A stretch of 64,000 bases of DNA from CAIKZZ01 sp035524595 (lineage in GTDB: Bacteria > Pseudomonadota > Gammaproteobacteria > Steroidobacterales > Steroidobacteraceae), in NCBI GenBank assembly GCA_035524595.1, contig DATKOP010000007.1, positions 42,394 to 106,393 of the forward strand, given 5' to 3'. How positions within the stretch are numbered: position 1 is the first letter of the stretch; every line of letters begins with the position of its first letter. Below are positions 62,472-64,000 of this stretch, in pieces. A program made the translations under genes and the position numbers. The notes below the pieces were generated by a model. It worked only from the letters and a program-made list of their open reading frames with translations, was not told the origin of the DNA and searched no databases.

Positions 62472-63644
62472 ATGCTCTGCAACATCACGCCCCTTCGCCT
62501 CGCCGCCGCGGCCCTCGCCTGCCTGGCGGCCGCGAGCGCGCTCGCCGACGTTCTGCCGGAGGACCGCGCCGACGCCAGCTGGCGCACCTACGACGGCGGC
62601 GGCCTCAAGGTCGAGGGCCCGGCCGTGCTGGTGCGCAAGGGCTTCGAGGACACGGTGTCGGTCAGCGCCGGCTACCTCGTCGACCGGGTCAGCGGCGCCT
62701 CGATCGACATGGTCATGCTCGGCGCGAGCCCGCTGCATGAGGTGCGCAAGCAGAAGCAGCTTGGCGTCGACTACCTGTACGGCAAGACGACCTACAGCGC
62801 CGGCATCCAGGAGAGCATCGAGAACGACTACGACTCGAGCACGCTGAACGTCGCGATCTCGCAGAGCATGTTCGGCGACCTGACCACGGTGACGATCGGC
62901 GTCAGCCGCGGCTGGGACATCGTCACGAAGGTCATCAACGCCGCCGGCCAGAAGGACCCGAACTTCCGCAAGCGCGCCGACCGCAAGACCTGGTCGCTCG
63001 GCGTCTCGCAGATCCTGACGCGCAACTGGCTGGCCGGATTCGACTACGAGGCGATCACCGAGCAGGGCTACCTGCAGAACCCGTACCGCGCGATCCGCTA
63101 CCTGGCCGCGCCGGGCTCGCCGATCTACCTGACCGGTCCCGAGACCTATCCCGGCACCCGCACCAGCAATGCGGCCGCGGCGCGGCTGAAGTACTACCTG
63201 CCGTGGCGCGCCTCGCTGACCGGCCGGTACCGCTACTTCTTCGACACCTGGGACATCCACGCCCACACCTTCGAGCTCGACTACACGCAGCCGTTCCTCG
63301 ACGACAGCTTCATCGCCGACCTGACCTACCGCTACTACACGCAGAACTCGGCCTCGTTCTACTCGGACCTGTTCCAGTATGCGAACCAGCAGAACTACAT
63401 GGCACGCGACAAGGAGCTGGCCGCGCAGGACAACAACGCGGTCGGCGCGGCGCTGTCGTACGACTTCCTGAAGTCGAAGCACTGGGTGCTGAAGAAGGCT
63501 TCCGGCTCCCTGCACTACGACTACATCATGTACAAGTTCAGGGACTTCCGCGACGCCACCCAGCGCCAGCTGCCGGCCGGCACCGAGCCGATGTACCACT
63601 ACAACGCGAGCGTCGTGCAGGCCTTCTTCTCGATCTGGTTCTGA
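62472..63644 (+). CDS. DUF3570 outer-membrane protein
   Basis: 390 residues from the ATG at 62472. Signal peptide (about 1-25, ALADVLPEDRAD). Long beta-rich sequence of alternating strands (VSVSAGYLVDRVSGASIDMV, TVTIGVSRGWDIVTKV, SLTGRYRYFFDTWDIHAHTF) ending FFSIWF, a barrel-type aromatic end. DUF3570 proteins are predicted outer-membrane barrels and travel with DUF4266, TlpA and ApbE. Perhaps a pore or platform for the redox lipoproteins (inference). Confidence 0.9.
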   Translation: MLCNITPLRLAAAALACLAAASALADVLPEDRADASWRTYDGGGLKVEGPAVLVRKGFEDTVSVSAGYLVDRVSGASIDMVMLGASPLHEVRKQKQLGVDYLYGKTTYSAGIQESIENDYDSSTLNVAISQSMFGDLTTVTIGVSRGWDIVTKVINAAGQKDPNFRKRADRKTWSLGVSQILTRNWLAGFDYEAITEQGYLQNPYRAIRYLAAPGSPIYLTGPETYPGTRTSNAAAARLKYYLPWRASLTGRYRYFFDTWDIHAHTFELDYTQPFLDDSFIADLTYRYYTQNSASFYSDLFQYANQQNYMARDKELAAQDNNAVGAALSYDFLKSKHWVLKKASGSLHYDYIMYKFRDFRDATQRQLPAGTEPMYHYNASVVQAFFSIWF

Positions 63645-63687
63645 GGCGGCGCCCCGCTCCGCTCCGCCCCGCGCCGCCCCGCGCCGC

Positions 63688-64000
63688 TCAGTGCGGCGGC
63701 GTGAGGCCCTTCGTGTACCAGACCTTGCCGTTCTTATCGACGACCACGGCATCCATTTCCGGATGCTGCTCGATCAGCCGGATGCCCTCCACCGGCCCCT
63801 TGATGAACACGCCCTTCGACCAGCCCTCGGTATCGGTCGCCGTCGGCCCGATGATCGTGACGGAGCGGACCTCGTGCGGGCTGCGCCCGGTCTTCGGGTC
63901 GATGATGTGGTGGTAGCGCACCCCGCCCTCGTCGAAGTAGCGCTCGTAGTCTCCCGACGTCGAGACGCCGACGTCGCTGAGCGGCATCGTCAGCACCACC
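63688..64000 (-). CDS. FAD:protein FMN transferase (ApbE), C-terminal part; 5' end beyond window
   Basis: About 104 residues visible, ending in TPPH. The ApbE core segments STSGDYERYF and YHHIIDPKTGRSP are present. ApbE covalently attaches FMN to Thr in exported proteins. The usual metal-site block (ADxxST) reads TEGWSKG here, a departure discussed in the findings. Converges on the DUF3570 gene. The remaining N-terminal two thirds and any further cluster genes lie outside the window. Confidence 0.85.
   Translation of the reverse strand, partial: VVLTMPLSDVGVSTSGDYERYFDEGGVRYHHIIDPKTGRSPHEVRSVTIIGPTATDTEGWSKGVFIKGPVEGIRLIEQHPEMDAVVVDKNGKVWYTKGLTPPH

Overview
The window is very GC-rich and gene-dense. 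It reads as the chromosome of a gammaproteobacterium. The block rpsT/murJ-ribF-ileS-lspA-ispH, the neighbouring rplU-rpmA-obgE and divergent ispB, and the Entner-Doudoroff set edd-eda/zwf-hexR are arranged as in that class. No genus can be named from the sequence alone. Long antisense open frames occur everywhere because of the base composition and were discounted.

Layout. (1) 1-11.5 kb is conserved core: a lipoprotein tail, tRNA-Thr(CGT), ispH, lspA, ileS, ribF, murJ, rpsT (TTG start, good sigma-70 promoter), obgE, an acetyltransferase, rpmA, rplU, ispB and tRNA-Pro(CGG). (2) 11.8-17.3 kb is a rearranged island. It is flanked by two direct copies of [adhesin-E-like secreted gene + 5' end of matB]. 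The left copy has an intact adhesin-like gene and a matB stub. The right copy has a nonsense-mutated adhesin-like gene and the intact matB. Between them lie a membrane-anchored HTH/beta-propeller regulator and an unknown secreted protein. (3) 17.2-24.2 kb, plus strand: malonyl-CoA synthetase, an orphan hydantoinase-A-type protein, a Baeyer-Villiger-type monooxygenase, an alpha/beta hydrolase and a cNMP-domain protein. (4) 24.2-39.5 kb is mixed metabolism: polysaccharide deacetylase, GNAT, DUF4404, Hsp20, LOG protein, L-serine dehydratase, PEP carboxylase, the ED/G6PDH cluster with its RpiR/HexR regulator, a nitroreductase and a DMT permease. (5) 39.5-50.1 kb, minus strand, is an apparent operon read TlpA, small ORF, coiled-coil protein, two large TPR proteins, lipoprotein, ExbB/TolQ, two ExbD/TolR, AgmX/TonB-like protein, SirB2. 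Six of its junctions are 4-nt start/stop overlaps. A clear cyclic-di-GMP-I (GEMM) riboswitch with its own promoter precedes it. (6) 50.2-51.6 kb is a zinc-ribbon methyltransferase resembling carnosine N-methyltransferases. (7) 51.7-64 kb is a divergent exported redox cluster. The minus arm has a cytochrome c, a LamG/dihaem lipoprotein and a Tat-exported DUF1501 protein. The plus arm has a dihaem lipoprotein resembling hydrazine-synthase-alpha-related proteins, an SH3/barrel protein, an outer-membrane lipoprotein, TlpA, DUF4266 and DUF3570. A convergent ApbE flavin transferase runs off the end.

The two candidate undescribed systems are regions 5 and 7. Region 5 looks like a proton-driven, Tol/Agl-like envelope machine under c-di-GMP control. 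Region 7 looks like an outer-membrane or periplasmic haem-flavin redox system with dedicated thiol-redox and flavinylation accessories. Functions for both are inferred from domains and gene order.
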